A stretch of DNA of 5,840 nucleotides, from contig CBFIJI010000120.1 in the NCBI GenBank assembly GCA_965662885.1, positions 1 to 5,840 of the forward strand. The letters run 5' to 3'. Shown piece after piece: positions 1 through 5,840 of this stretch. The notes under the pieces were generated by a model. It did not search any database. It saw only the letters and a program-made list of their open reading frames with translations, and was not told where the DNA came from. Source of the DNA: CBFIJI01 sp965662885. GTDB taxonomy: Bacteria > Bacteroidota > Bacteroidia > Flavobacteriales > Flavobacteriaceae. The stretch's first letter is position 1, and each line of letters begins with the position of its first letter. The translations under genes were made by a program, and so were the position numbers.

Positions 1-2320
1 GTTGGGTAGCATTGTTATAAGTTAAGGAGTAAGCAAATTTTAAATCCCAGGGAATTTTAGTCCGATAACTGGGGTATTTTGCTGCTGGTGTATCATCTTC
101 TTGTTCCATGCTATTAACACTGTAATCGTTGGCTCGTCCAAACAAATCATCATCACGACCACCACTTGAAGATGTATCCCTAGAGGATCGATCATCATCA
201 TCATCATCTTCTCCTTCAAAATCTTTATTTGAAAAGGAATAATTCATATTCATATTGGCACTTGTCATTCGGACTAATGACCCTCCATTTTTAATATTTA
301 AAGTGTTAAATCTTCGGTTGTCATCATCTAAAGCATAAGGATCAAATGTTGCACCTAAATTGATTGAAAGCTTTTTCTTAAACAGATTGATCCCAGTAGT
401 CATTCGAATCGGACTCAGTCGAAGGGAGTCTGCCGCCAAATTATAGGAAGTTGAAAAATTTAAATTATTAAGCAGAACAATCTTCTTGGCTTCTGTAGCA
501 GTAGAGTCTTTATCTCTAACTTTGGCTTCAAAATTATTAGTAACACTTAAGCCAATTGATCTTGAATAACTTTTTGATGGACTTCCAAACAAGCTGTTTT
601 CAAAACGGGTATATTCTGCGGTATTTCCATCTGCATCAATAATATAGGTGTCATAATACTGATCAAAACTTGGTCGCGAGCTGTACGAAAGGGAGGGGCG
701 AATGGTATGACGAATGGATTGGATTTTTTTATCATCACCAAAATTAAACATACCATAAAGGGTAGTTCCAACACTAAGACCAAAATTGTATTGTCTGAAA
801 GCATTGAACTCACTTATGGTATCTTTTACTGCTGTACCCGAAGCTTCATCATAGTCATTATATCTAATGACTTTTGGTGCCCAAACCTCCTCATAATTTC
901 CACTTGCAGTAACACTTAAATATTTTAACACTTTAAAGTTAGTGCTTATGGGGATGGTATGTTTCATTCCCGAACGGGCTTCATCAAACATTTTTGAGGT
1001 GAATAAATCATCTTCTGTAGTGATGATTCTATTTTCTGCTCTTGCAGTATATTGAAAATTGATGTTTTGTATGATTCCTTTTTTAGATCCTGTTTTTGGT
1101 GCAAATGGAAAAATACGTTCCATATTAGCCTGAAACGTAGGGAGGGTTAAATTAACCGATTTGGTCTTGGAGTTTTGTGACATGGTCGTTGTCAACGAAA
1201 CATTGACACGCGGATAGGCTGGAAAGGTTTTGGAGTAGGAAACCGAAGAACTTAAATTGTTGTTTAAAAAGTTTGGGGAGTTTAATTGATTTACAGATTG
1301 TTGGAAATAATCACTACTTCCAAAGTTTACAGATGCTGAAAAGGAGGAGTTGGGACTGGATTTAGAGTCCTTAGAGTGGGACCAGCGGACATTGAAAACA
1401 GATGATTTTGAATAATCAGGCAGGCCACGTTCACTGTTTATAAGATTTTCAAATCGAAAACTAAATGTTCCTCTAAATTTATAACGCACTGCGTATTTGG
1501 AATCCCCGCGAAAACCGTAACTACCATTGGTGTAGTAATCACCCATAAGTGCTAAATCAAAATAGTCGGAGAGTGCTAGATAATACCCACCATTTTGAAG
1601 ATAATAACCACGGTTATTACTTTCTCCAATTGTAGGGAAGAGGAAACCAGATTCTTGTTTTTGAGAAGAAGGAAAATAGGCAAAGGGTAATGCAATTGGT
1701 GTAGGTATTTCTGCAATATACATATTGGTAAAACCAGTGATGATCTTCCCTTTAGGAATAATTTTTCCTTTTCTTACCCTAAAATAATAATCTGTTTTTT
1801 TATCTAAGTCCCCACCTGTAGTCACTTTAGCATCTTTAATATAATAAACAGAATCGTTTTGTTTTTTGGTTAAATCTGCTTTGATGTTCATCCCGTTTTC
1901 TGCAGTCTTAGAATTCCAAATTAATGCTTTTTGGGTATCAAAATTAAAACGGATGGAATCGGGGTTTACTTCATTATTGGCTTGTTTAAAAAAGGGGTAT
2001 TGTGAAAGGACTCCACTACTATCTGGAATACGTCCTGCATACACTTCATTTTTGGTATAATCCAATACGATAATCCCCGCTTTAAGCTCTATGTCTTGGT
2101 AGTACATTTCCGCTTCATTTATCAAGTAGAGTTTATTTTCTTTTCGATTAATTCTTACGGTGTCCTTGGCATTGTATCGGACTTTTGATAGGAGTAGCGG
2201 TTCCTTTGATTTTGCAAGACTATCTCGGGGGATAGAGTCATTACGCTGTTGAGAACTTAAGGATAAAGTTCCCAAAAGGAAGAGGAAAAAACCGAACCTA
2301 AGGTATATCTTTGAATGCAA
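1..2320 (-). CDS. lptD: LPS-assembly outer-membrane protein LptD, C-terminus cut off by window edge
   Basis: This is the outer-membrane beta-barrel that, with a lipoprotein partner (LptE in proteobacteria), inserts LPS into the outer leaflet. I translated the minus strand through to position 2: 773 codons, no stop or frameshift. Residues 1-23 form a signal peptide (basic start, then FGFFLFLLGTLSLSS, likely cut before Q24-Q25). Residues about 47-205 form the periplasmic OstA/LptA-like jellyroll, opening with VRYNAKDTVRI. The barrel follows, with the LptD hallmarks LPFAYFP (211-217), ESGFLFPTIGES (223-234) and RHTIRPSLSYSSRPSF (537-552). Aromatic, alternating strands continue to the edge. Relatives run to roughly 850-930 residues, so about 100-150 are missing. 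The first in-frame ATG is residue 72, inside the jellyroll, so a TTG start is needed. I chose TTG at 2320 because it gives a compact signal peptide; TTG at 2362 (14 residues longer) is the alternative. There is no cysteine in the visible part. It is divergent from the amidase gene. Family assignment is secure; the start is not. Confidence 0.93.
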   Translation of the reverse strand, partial: MHSKIYLRFGFFLFLLGTLSLSSQQRNDSIPRDSLAKSKEPLLLSKVRYNAKDTVRINRKENKLYLINEAEMYYQDIELKAGIIVLDYTKNEVYAGRIPDSSGVLSQYPFFKQANNEVNPDSIRFNFDTQKALIWNSKTAENGMNIKADLTKKQNDSVYYIKDAKVTTGGDLDKKTDYYFRVRKGKIIPKGKIITGFTNMYIAEIPTPIALPFAYFPSSQKQESGFLFPTIGESNNRGYYLQNGGYYLALSDYFDLALMGDYYTNGSYGFRGDSKYAVRYKFRGTFSFRFENLINSERGLPDYSKSSVFNVRWSHSKDSKSSPNSSFSASVNFGSSDYFQQSVNQLNSPNFLNNNLSSSVSYSKTFPAYPRVNVSLTTTMSQNSKTKSVNLTLPTFQANMERIFPFAPKTGSKKGIIQNINFQYTARAENRIITTEDDLFTSKMFDEARSGMKHTIPISTNFKVLKYLSVTASGNYEEVWAPKVIRYNDYDEASGTAVKDTISEFNAFRQYNFGLSVGTTLYGMFNFGDDKKIQSIRHTIRPSLSYSSRPSFDQYYDTYIIDADGNTAEYTRFENSLFGSPSKSYSRSIGLSVTNNFEAKVRDKDSTATEAKKIVLLNNLNFSTSYNLAADSLRLSPIRMTTGINLFKKKLSINLGATFDPYALDDDNRRFNTLNIKNGGSLVRMTSANMNMNYSFSNKDFEGEDDDDDDRSSRDTSSSGGRDDDLFGRANDYSVNSMEQEDDTPAAKYPSYRTKIPWDLKFAYSLTYNNATQ
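191..208 (-). repeat. (GAT)6 trinucleotide tract encoding Asp6 in LptD
   Basis: Six perfect ATC units on the plus strand read as GAT on the minus strand, in frame, giving D705-D710 of LptD. They lie in an acidic, Ser/Gly-rich insert (residues about 702-749, positions 76-217) between predicted barrel strands. Gain or loss of a unit would change the number of aspartates without breaking the frame. The tract is short, so slippage is possible but not shown. Confidence 0.75.
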
Positions 2321-2359
2321 TATGTAAAATACTAAATTAGTGAAGTATTTAAAGGTTTT

Positions 2360-2367
2360 CAAAAATA
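2360..2367 (-). promoter_or_regulatory. Candidate -7 promoter element for lptD
   Basis: Read on the minus strand, this is TATTTTTG, a match to the Bacteroidota primary-sigma -7 consensus TAnnTTTG. It lies 40 bp upstream of the TTG at 2320. A transcript starting just downstream would not include the alternative TTG at 2362, which favours 2320 as start. No TTG lies at the expected -33 spacing, and such octamers arise easily by chance in AT-rich DNA, so this is a weak call. Confidence 0.33.
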
Positions 2368-2371
2368 ACGA

Positions 2372-2379
2372 TAATTTTG
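2372..2379 (+). promoter_or_regulatory. Candidate -7 promoter element for the amidase gene
   Basis: TAATTTTG matches the Bacteroidota -7 consensus TAnnTTTG and lies 38 bp before the amidase ATG, which would give a leader of roughly 30 nt. No TTG is present 17-23 nt upstream, so only half of the promoter consensus is met. It sits 4 bp from the oppositely oriented lptD candidate, so the two promoters would overlap. Confidence 0.38.
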
Positions 2380-2417
2380 ACGTTGCAGATCATTTTAACT
2401 CTTAATTAAAATCCAAA

Positions 2418-3566
2418 ATGAGCAAGATTTTTAGGATAGCACAAAAGAAAATCATTTATGTGTTTCTTATAAGTTGTTTTTCGTTACATGGAATACAGTT
2501 AGGTTCAGAAAAGAAGCCTTTTGTTGTTGTTTTAGATGCCGGACATGGTGGCAAGGACTCAGGAAATCGAGGAAATGGCTATTATGAAAAAAATATTGCT
2601 TTAAGCATTGTATTAAAAATTGGAGAAATTTTAGAAAAAAATGCTGACATTAAAGTTATTTATACCCGTAAAACAGATGTTTTTTTAGAATTATCTCAAC
2701 GTGCAGACATTGCTAATAAAGCAGATGCAGATTTATTTATTTCTGTTCATTGTGATGCTTTTCGACTATCACAAGCCTTTGGAGCTGGTACTTTTGTATT
2801 GGGTTTACATGCAAACGAACGTAACTTTGAGATTGCAAAAAGAGAAAATTCGGTAATCTATTTTGAAGAAGATTATGAACAAAATTATGATGGATTTGAC
2901 CCCAATAATCCAGAGTCGGTCATCAGCCTTGTATTGATGCAGGAAACCTACTTGGATCAGAGTATTATAGCAGCCAATACCATTCAGAAAAGCTTTGTTT
3001 CCAATCTCAATCGAAAAGATCGAACAGTCAAACAAGCTGGTTTTTTGGTCTTGCGAAATACCTACATGCCGAGCGTTCTTGTCGAAACTGGATTTTTGAC
3101 CAATCCAAAAGAAGGAGCGTATTTAAATTCTGAAAAGGGGAGGTTACAAATGGGTGATGCTATTGCTAAAGCCATCATTAAATACAAAATAAATCTTCAA
3201 AACAGTATTCAAGAAACATCAGTATACCAAGAGACACCAGAAGCTGCAAAAGAAGTGGTTGTTGAAAAAACAACAAAAACGAGTACCACTCCACCAGAGG
3301 ACGGTGTCATAAACTTCTGTGTTCAGATTTCTGCCAGCAAAAATTCGATACCCACAGCCCCTTATAATTTTAGAGGTCTTAAAAATGTTTACACCAATAA
3401 AAACGGAACTATGTATCGCTATTATTACGGAAGGACTGAAAAATACAAGACGGCACAAAAATTATTAAAGACAGCTCGTAGAAAAGGTTACAAATCGGCA
3501 TTTATTGTTGCTTTTATAGGAAACGTAAAAATTAAACTTCAAGATGCACTTAAAGCTATTGATTGA
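2418..3566 (+). CDS. N-acetylmuramoyl-L-alanine amidase (Amidase_3) with C-terminal SPOR-like domain
   Basis: This zinc hydrolase cuts the amide bond between N-acetylmuramic acid and L-alanine of the peptidoglycan stem, in the periplasm; in this family it serves daughter-cell separation. Of 382 residues, 1-27 look like a signal peptide. The Amidase_3 domain spans about 35-238. Zinc ligands are H43 (DAGHGGKDSG), E57 (YYEKN) and H111 (SVHCDA); the catalytic glutamate is E223 (VETGFLTNP). The segment at about 130-195 between H111 and E223 corresponds to the regulatory insert of AmiB/AmiC-type enzymes. A Thr/Glu-rich linker (about 240-297) leads to a SPOR-like fold (about 298-367), starting FCVQISASKN and ending KSAFIVAF, expected to bind glycan strands. 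An in-frame TAA at 2403 makes the ATG at 2418 the only good start. There is no Shine-Dalgarno sequence. LISC (17-20) resembles a lipobox, so lipoprotein processing is possible. The subtype (AmiA/B/C) cannot be assigned. Confidence 0.95.
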   Translation: MSKIFRIAQKKIIYVFLISCFSLHGIQLGSEKKPFVVVLDAGHGGKDSGNRGNGYYEKNIALSIVLKIGEILEKNADIKVIYTRKTDVFLELSQRADIANKADADLFISVHCDAFRLSQAFGAGTFVLGLHANERNFEIAKRENSVIYFEEDYEQNYDGFDPNNPESVISLVLMQETYLDQSIIAANTIQKSFVSNLNRKDRTVKQAGFLVLRNTYMPSVLVETGFLTNPKEGAYLNSEKGRLQMGDAIAKAIIKYKINLQNSIQETSVYQETPEAAKEVVVEKTTKTSTTPPEDGVINFCVQISASKNSIPTAPYNFRGLKNVYTNKNGTMYRYYYGRTEKYKTAQKLLKTARRKGYKSAFIVAFIGNVKIKLQDALKAID

Positions 3567-3596
3567 TCAACTTAAAAAAATAAATCCCTATTTTTG
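3563..3596 (+). promoter_or_regulatory. Candidate Bacteroidota promoter for the MCE gene (TTG-N23-TAnnTTTG)
   Basis: A TTG at 3563-3565, overlapping the amidase stop codon, is followed after 23 nt by TATTTTTG at 3589-3596. This fits the flavobacterial pattern TTG-N17-23-TAnnTTTG, at the long end of the spacer range. Transcription would begin near 3603, about 20 nt before the TTG start at 3622. If real, the MCE and Fe-S genes can be expressed independently of the amidase. It is the only full two-part match in the window. Confidence 0.45.
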
Positions 3597-3600
3597 TTAA
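3572..3600. repeat. AT-only imperfect inverted repeat between amidase and MCE genes
   Basis: AAAAATA at 3576-3582 and TATTTTT at 3589-3595 are perfect 7-bp complements around the 6-nt loop AATCCC. With one unpaired base the pairing extends outward to TTA (3572-3574) and TAA (3598-3600). The stem has almost no G or C and no following U-run, so it would be a poor intrinsic terminator. It overlaps the candidate -7 element, which may explain the symmetry by chance. Confidence 0.4.
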
Positions 3601-3621
3601 ACACTATAAACAATTGACTTT

Positions 3622-4557
3622 TTGAAGCTCACACGTGAAATAAAAACAGCATTATTACTCATTGGATGCATCTCTATCTTTATTTTTGGATTTAGTTTTC
3701 TGGGAGGAAAATCTTTATTTAAAACGGACAAAGAAGTCATCGCTTTCTATGACGAAGCCGAAGGACTTGAGATAGGAGCTAAAGTTACACTTAATGGATT
3801 AACCATAGGAAAAGTAACCTCCATTGAATTATCTCCTGACCTTAATGGAATTCAAGTTGTTATGGGAATCCGTAATGATCTTAAATTCTCAAATCAGAGT
3901 AAAGCCATCCTCTATGAGCCTGGACTAATTGGAGGAAAGGCCATCGCTATAGAACCTGATTTTTCAAAAACATCCATTTTTGAAAGCGGAGATATTTTTC
4001 CGTCTTCAAAGAAACCGGGACTCACGGAATTACTTAACAGTCAAATCGTTCCCTTACAGAATAAAATTGAAAGTATGATTGTTAGTGCTGACTCCGTATT
4101 AACAAGCGTAAATAATATCCTAAATCCGGATAGTCAGAAAAATTTGCAAAACACCATTGCCAATTTGTCAACCTCCATTGAGAACATCGATAAAATTTCA
4201 AGTCAATTGACGCTTACCCTTTCTGACAATAAAGTTTCGATTGATAAAACTTTTAAGAATTTCAAAAATTCATCTGAAAATCTTTCTAAAATATCAGATT
4301 CACTTGCAAAAATTGAGTTTGGTTCGACGATTAATGAATTCAGACGTGTAGGAACACAACTCAATGTTGTACTTGAAAAAATAGCATCTGAACAAGGATC
4401 AATGGGTAAATTAATCAGTGACGAAGAACTGTATAAAAATCTGGCTGCTTCTACAAAGTCACTAGAGGAACTGTTGAGCGATTTAAAAGAAAACCCCAAA
4501 CGATATGTCCACTTTTCATTGTTTGGACGGAAAGAAAAAAAACAGGATGAACAATAA
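3622..4557 (+). CDS. MlaD/MCE-family lipid-transport protein
   Basis: MCE-domain proteins are the periplasmic substrate-binding rings of inner-membrane ABC lipid transporters; MlaD moves phospholipid between outer and inner membranes. The protein has 311 residues. A single N-terminal membrane anchor at about 9-28 (TALLLIGCISIFIFGFSFLG) leaves the rest in the periplasm. The MCE domain follows at about 38-114, with YDEAEGLEIGAKVTLNG and YEPGLIGGKAIAIEP. Residues about 130-250 are long Ser/Asn/Lys-rich amphipathic helices, likely a coiled coil. The tail has GSMGKLISDEELYKNL (259-274) and NPKRYVHFSLFGRK (291-304), characteristic of Bacteroidota members. The start is TTG: an in-frame TAA at 3607 rules out anything longer except a rare ATT, and the resulting N-terminus (KLTREIKTA) fits the family. 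The gene ends in tandem TAA codons, 12 bp before the Fe-S gene. No permease (MlaE) or ATPase (MlaF) gene is in the window, so its transporter partners must be elsewhere. Strict orthology to MlaD is not shown. Confidence 0.92.
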   Translation: MKLTREIKTALLLIGCISIFIFGFSFLGGKSLFKTDKEVIAFYDEAEGLEIGAKVTLNGLTIGKVTSIELSPDLNGIQVVMGIRNDLKFSNQSKAILYEPGLIGGKAIAIEPDFSKTSIFESGDIFPSSKKPGLTELLNSQIVPLQNKIESMIVSADSVLTSVNNILNPDSQKNLQNTIANLSTSIENIDKISSQLTLTLSDNKVSIDKTFKNFKNSSENLSKISDSLAKIEFGSTINEFRRVGTQLNVVLEKIASEQGSMGKLISDEELYKNLAASTKSLEELLSDLKENPKRYVHFSLFGRKEKKQDEQ

Positions 4558-4569
4558 TAAATTACTTCA

Positions 4570-5840
4570 ATGATGTCATTGCTTCCCAATATTGTATTTA
4601 GCCTAATACTTCTTTTTGCTGTTGTTCTTTTTACACGAAATATTCAAAAAATTCAACGCAACATTAAATTGGGAAAGGCAGCAGACCGCTCTAATGCGCC
4701 TAGCTTACGATTGAAAAATATGATACGGGTAGCTCTTGGACAATCCAAAATGGTGACCCGACCCATTGCTGGAATACTTCATTTGATTATTTACATTGGT
4801 TTTATACTGATCAATATTGAATTGCTAGAAATACTGCTTGACGGTATTTTAGGGACCCACAGATTGTTTGCAGCACCCTTAGGAGAGCTGTATTCTTTCT
4901 TAATTGGGAGTTTTGAAATTTTAGCCTTTTTAGTTCTGATTTCTGTATTCTTTTTTTGGACACGAAGAAATATAATGCGAATCGAACGTTTTCTAAAACC
5001 GGAAATGAAAGGTTGGCCAAAAAATGACGCCAACTATATTCTTTATTTTGAAGTGGTTTTGATGTTCCTTTTCCTATCGATGAATGCCACAGACAGTATT
5101 TTACAGGATTTGGATCCAGAACATTACATTAAGGCAGGAAGTTTTCCGATATCAGGATTTTTAGTTCCTTTATTCTCTGGCTTTGACATGGCGACGCTCG
5201 TTACTTTGGAGCGTACGTTTTGGTGGATGCATATCCTCGGTATTTTTACCTTTTTAAATTACCTCTATTTCTCTAAACATTTACATATTTTACTTGCCTT
5301 CCCCAATACATATTTTTATAATTTAAAACCAAAGGGAGCTTTTACTGTAGATAAAAACATCACCAAGGAGATTCAATTAATGATGGATCCTCAAGCTGAA
5401 GATAGTGCAACAGAAACAACTCCTGATAAATTTGGAGCCAGTGACGTTTTTGATCTCAGTTGGATTCAATTGATGAACGCTTACAGTTGTACAGAATGTG
5501 GCCGATGTACTAGTGCATGTCCAGCGAATATGACGGGAAAAAAATTATCGCCCAGAAAAATTGTCATGAATGTTCGTGACCGTTTAGAAGAAGTTGGGCG
5601 AAATATTGATAAAAATAAGGGAACCTTTCAACCGGATAATAAACAATTATTAGACGACTACATTAGCCGTGAGGAACTGTGGGCCTGTACCTCTTGTAAC
5701 GCCTGTGTCGTGGAGTGCCCTATAGAAATTGACCCCTTATCCATCATTATGGATATGCGGCAATATTTAGTTATGGAGCAGTCTGCTGCCCCATCAGATT
5801 TAAATAATATGATGAGTAACATTGAGAACAATGGAGCTCC
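4570..5840 (+). CDS. Membrane-bound (Fe-S)-binding protein, HdrE/HdrC-like, C-terminus cut off by window edge
   Basis: This looks like an inner-membrane electron carrier: a NarI/HdrE-like cytochrome b domain fused to an HdrC/GlpC-like dicluster ferredoxin domain. No stop occurs in the 423 complete codons from ATG 4570. Predicted membrane helices lie at about 5-21, 66-88, 106-130, 155-172 and 218-243. H71, H221, H237 and H239 are in or near them and are candidate haem b ligands. Two complete [4Fe-4S] motifs follow: CTECGRCTSACP (C307, C310, C313, C317) and CTSCNACVVECP (C373, C376, C379, C383), expected on the cytoplasmic side. The final ENNGAP lies close to the end in related proteins of about 440 residues, so only about 20 codons should be missing. 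The start could be ATG 4570 or ATG 4573. Twelve bp after the MCE stop, it is probably co-transcribed with that gene. Relatives are usually followed by a second, cysteine-rich (CCG-domain, HdrB-like) protein, here outside the window. Its electron donor and acceptor are unknown. Confidence 0.92.
   Translation, partial: MMSLLPNIVFSLILLFAVVLFTRNIQKIQRNIKLGKAADRSNAPSLRLKNMIRVALGQSKMVTRPIAGILHLIIYIGFILINIELLEILLDGILGTHRLFAAPLGELYSFLIGSFEILAFLVLISVFFFWTRRNIMRIERFLKPEMKGWPKNDANYILYFEVVLMFLFLSMNATDSILQDLDPEHYIKAGSFPISGFLVPLFSGFDMATLVTLERTFWWMHILGIFTFLNYLYFSKHLHILLAFPNTYFYNLKPKGAFTVDKNITKEIQLMMDPQAEDSATETTPDKFGASDVFDLSWIQLMNAYSCTECGRCTSACPANMTGKKLSPRKIVMNVRDRLEEVGRNIDKNKGTFQPDNKQLLDDYISREELWACTSCNACVVECPIEIDPLSIIMDMRQYLVMEQSAAPSDLNNMMSNIENNGA

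Noticed and set aside
547..813. Minus-strand open frame of 88 codons
   Set aside because: It lies wholly inside lptD on the same strand in another frame; the lptD frame here carries conserved barrel sequence (RHTIRPSLSYSS), so this is a shadow.
707..919. Plus-strand open frame of 70 codons opposite lptD
   Set aside because: Antisense to conserved lptD codons, with no recognisable domain or start context.
1866..2060. Plus-strand open frame of 64 codons opposite lptD
   Set aside because: Antisense to the periplasmic jellyroll of LptD; no family resemblance.
2805..3458. Two minus-strand open frames (2805-3035 and 3219-3458) opposite the amidase
   Set aside because: Both are antisense to conserved amidase and SPOR-like sequence, rich in Phe/Ile/Cys as expected of shadow frames.
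3563..3570. Palindrome TTGATCAA at the amidase stop codon
   Set aside because: An 8-bp AT-rich palindrome is expected by chance and has no second copy nearby, so it is not called as an operator.
4203..4589. Minus-strand open frame of 128 codons opposite the MCE gene
   Set aside because: Its Ser/Phe/Leu-rich product mirrors the Lys/Glu/Ser-rich helices of the MCE tail, and the plus-strand frame has clear family motifs.
4791..5033. Two overlapping minus-strand frames opposite the Fe-S gene
   Set aside because: They lie antisense to membrane helices of the Fe-S protein, and neither shows a domain.
1..5840. Defence, mobile-element, phage or CRISPR system
   Set aside because: No transposase, integrase, repeat-spacer array, toxin-antitoxin pair or terminal repeats were seen; all coding capacity is taken by four recognisable core-type genes.

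Overview
The window looks like a chromosomal segment from a member of the Bacteroidota, most likely the Flavobacteriia/Flavobacteriaceae. The DNA is AT-rich, Shine-Dalgarno sequences are absent, two of the four genes start with TTG, and there are matches to the Bacteroidota -7 promoter element TAnnTTTG. The genes are close to forms typical of that group: a Bacteroidota-type LptD, an amidase with a C-terminal SPOR-like domain, and an MCE protein with the C-terminal NPKRYVHFS motif. The genus cannot be set from the sequence alone. I saw no tRNA, rRNA, CRISPR array, insertion sequence or phage gene.

Layout. Positions 1-2320 on the minus strand hold a long open frame with no stop, cut off by the left edge. 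It encodes the LPS-assembly outer-membrane protein LptD (773 codons present). A 97-bp divergent intergenic region (2321-2417) separates it from a plus-strand cluster. That cluster is an N-acetylmuramoyl-L-alanine amidase (2418-3566), an MlaD/MCE-family lipid-transport protein (3622-4557, TTG start), and a membrane-bound iron-sulfur protein of the HdrC/HdrE type (4570-5840, cut off by the right edge, probably only about 20 codons short of its end). The amidase and MCE genes are 55 bp apart, with a good promoter match in the gap. The MCE and Fe-S genes are only 12 bp apart and probably co-transcribed.

How the genes work together. Three of the four belong to envelope biogenesis. LptD inserts lipopolysaccharide into the outer leaflet, the amidase cuts peptidoglycan cross-bridge stems (probably at the septum), and the MCE protein probably carries phospholipid across the periplasm. 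The fourth is an inner-membrane electron-transfer protein with predicted b-type haem and two [4Fe-4S] clusters. Its link to the envelope genes is not explained by the sequence. From memory of the group, this gene order is common in Flavobacteriaceae, so I regard the region as ordinary core genome rather than an undescribed system. The points most worth a second look are the cysteine-free LptD with its acidic Asp/Ser-rich insert, the candidate divergent promoters, and the persistent pairing of an MCE protein with a redox gene.
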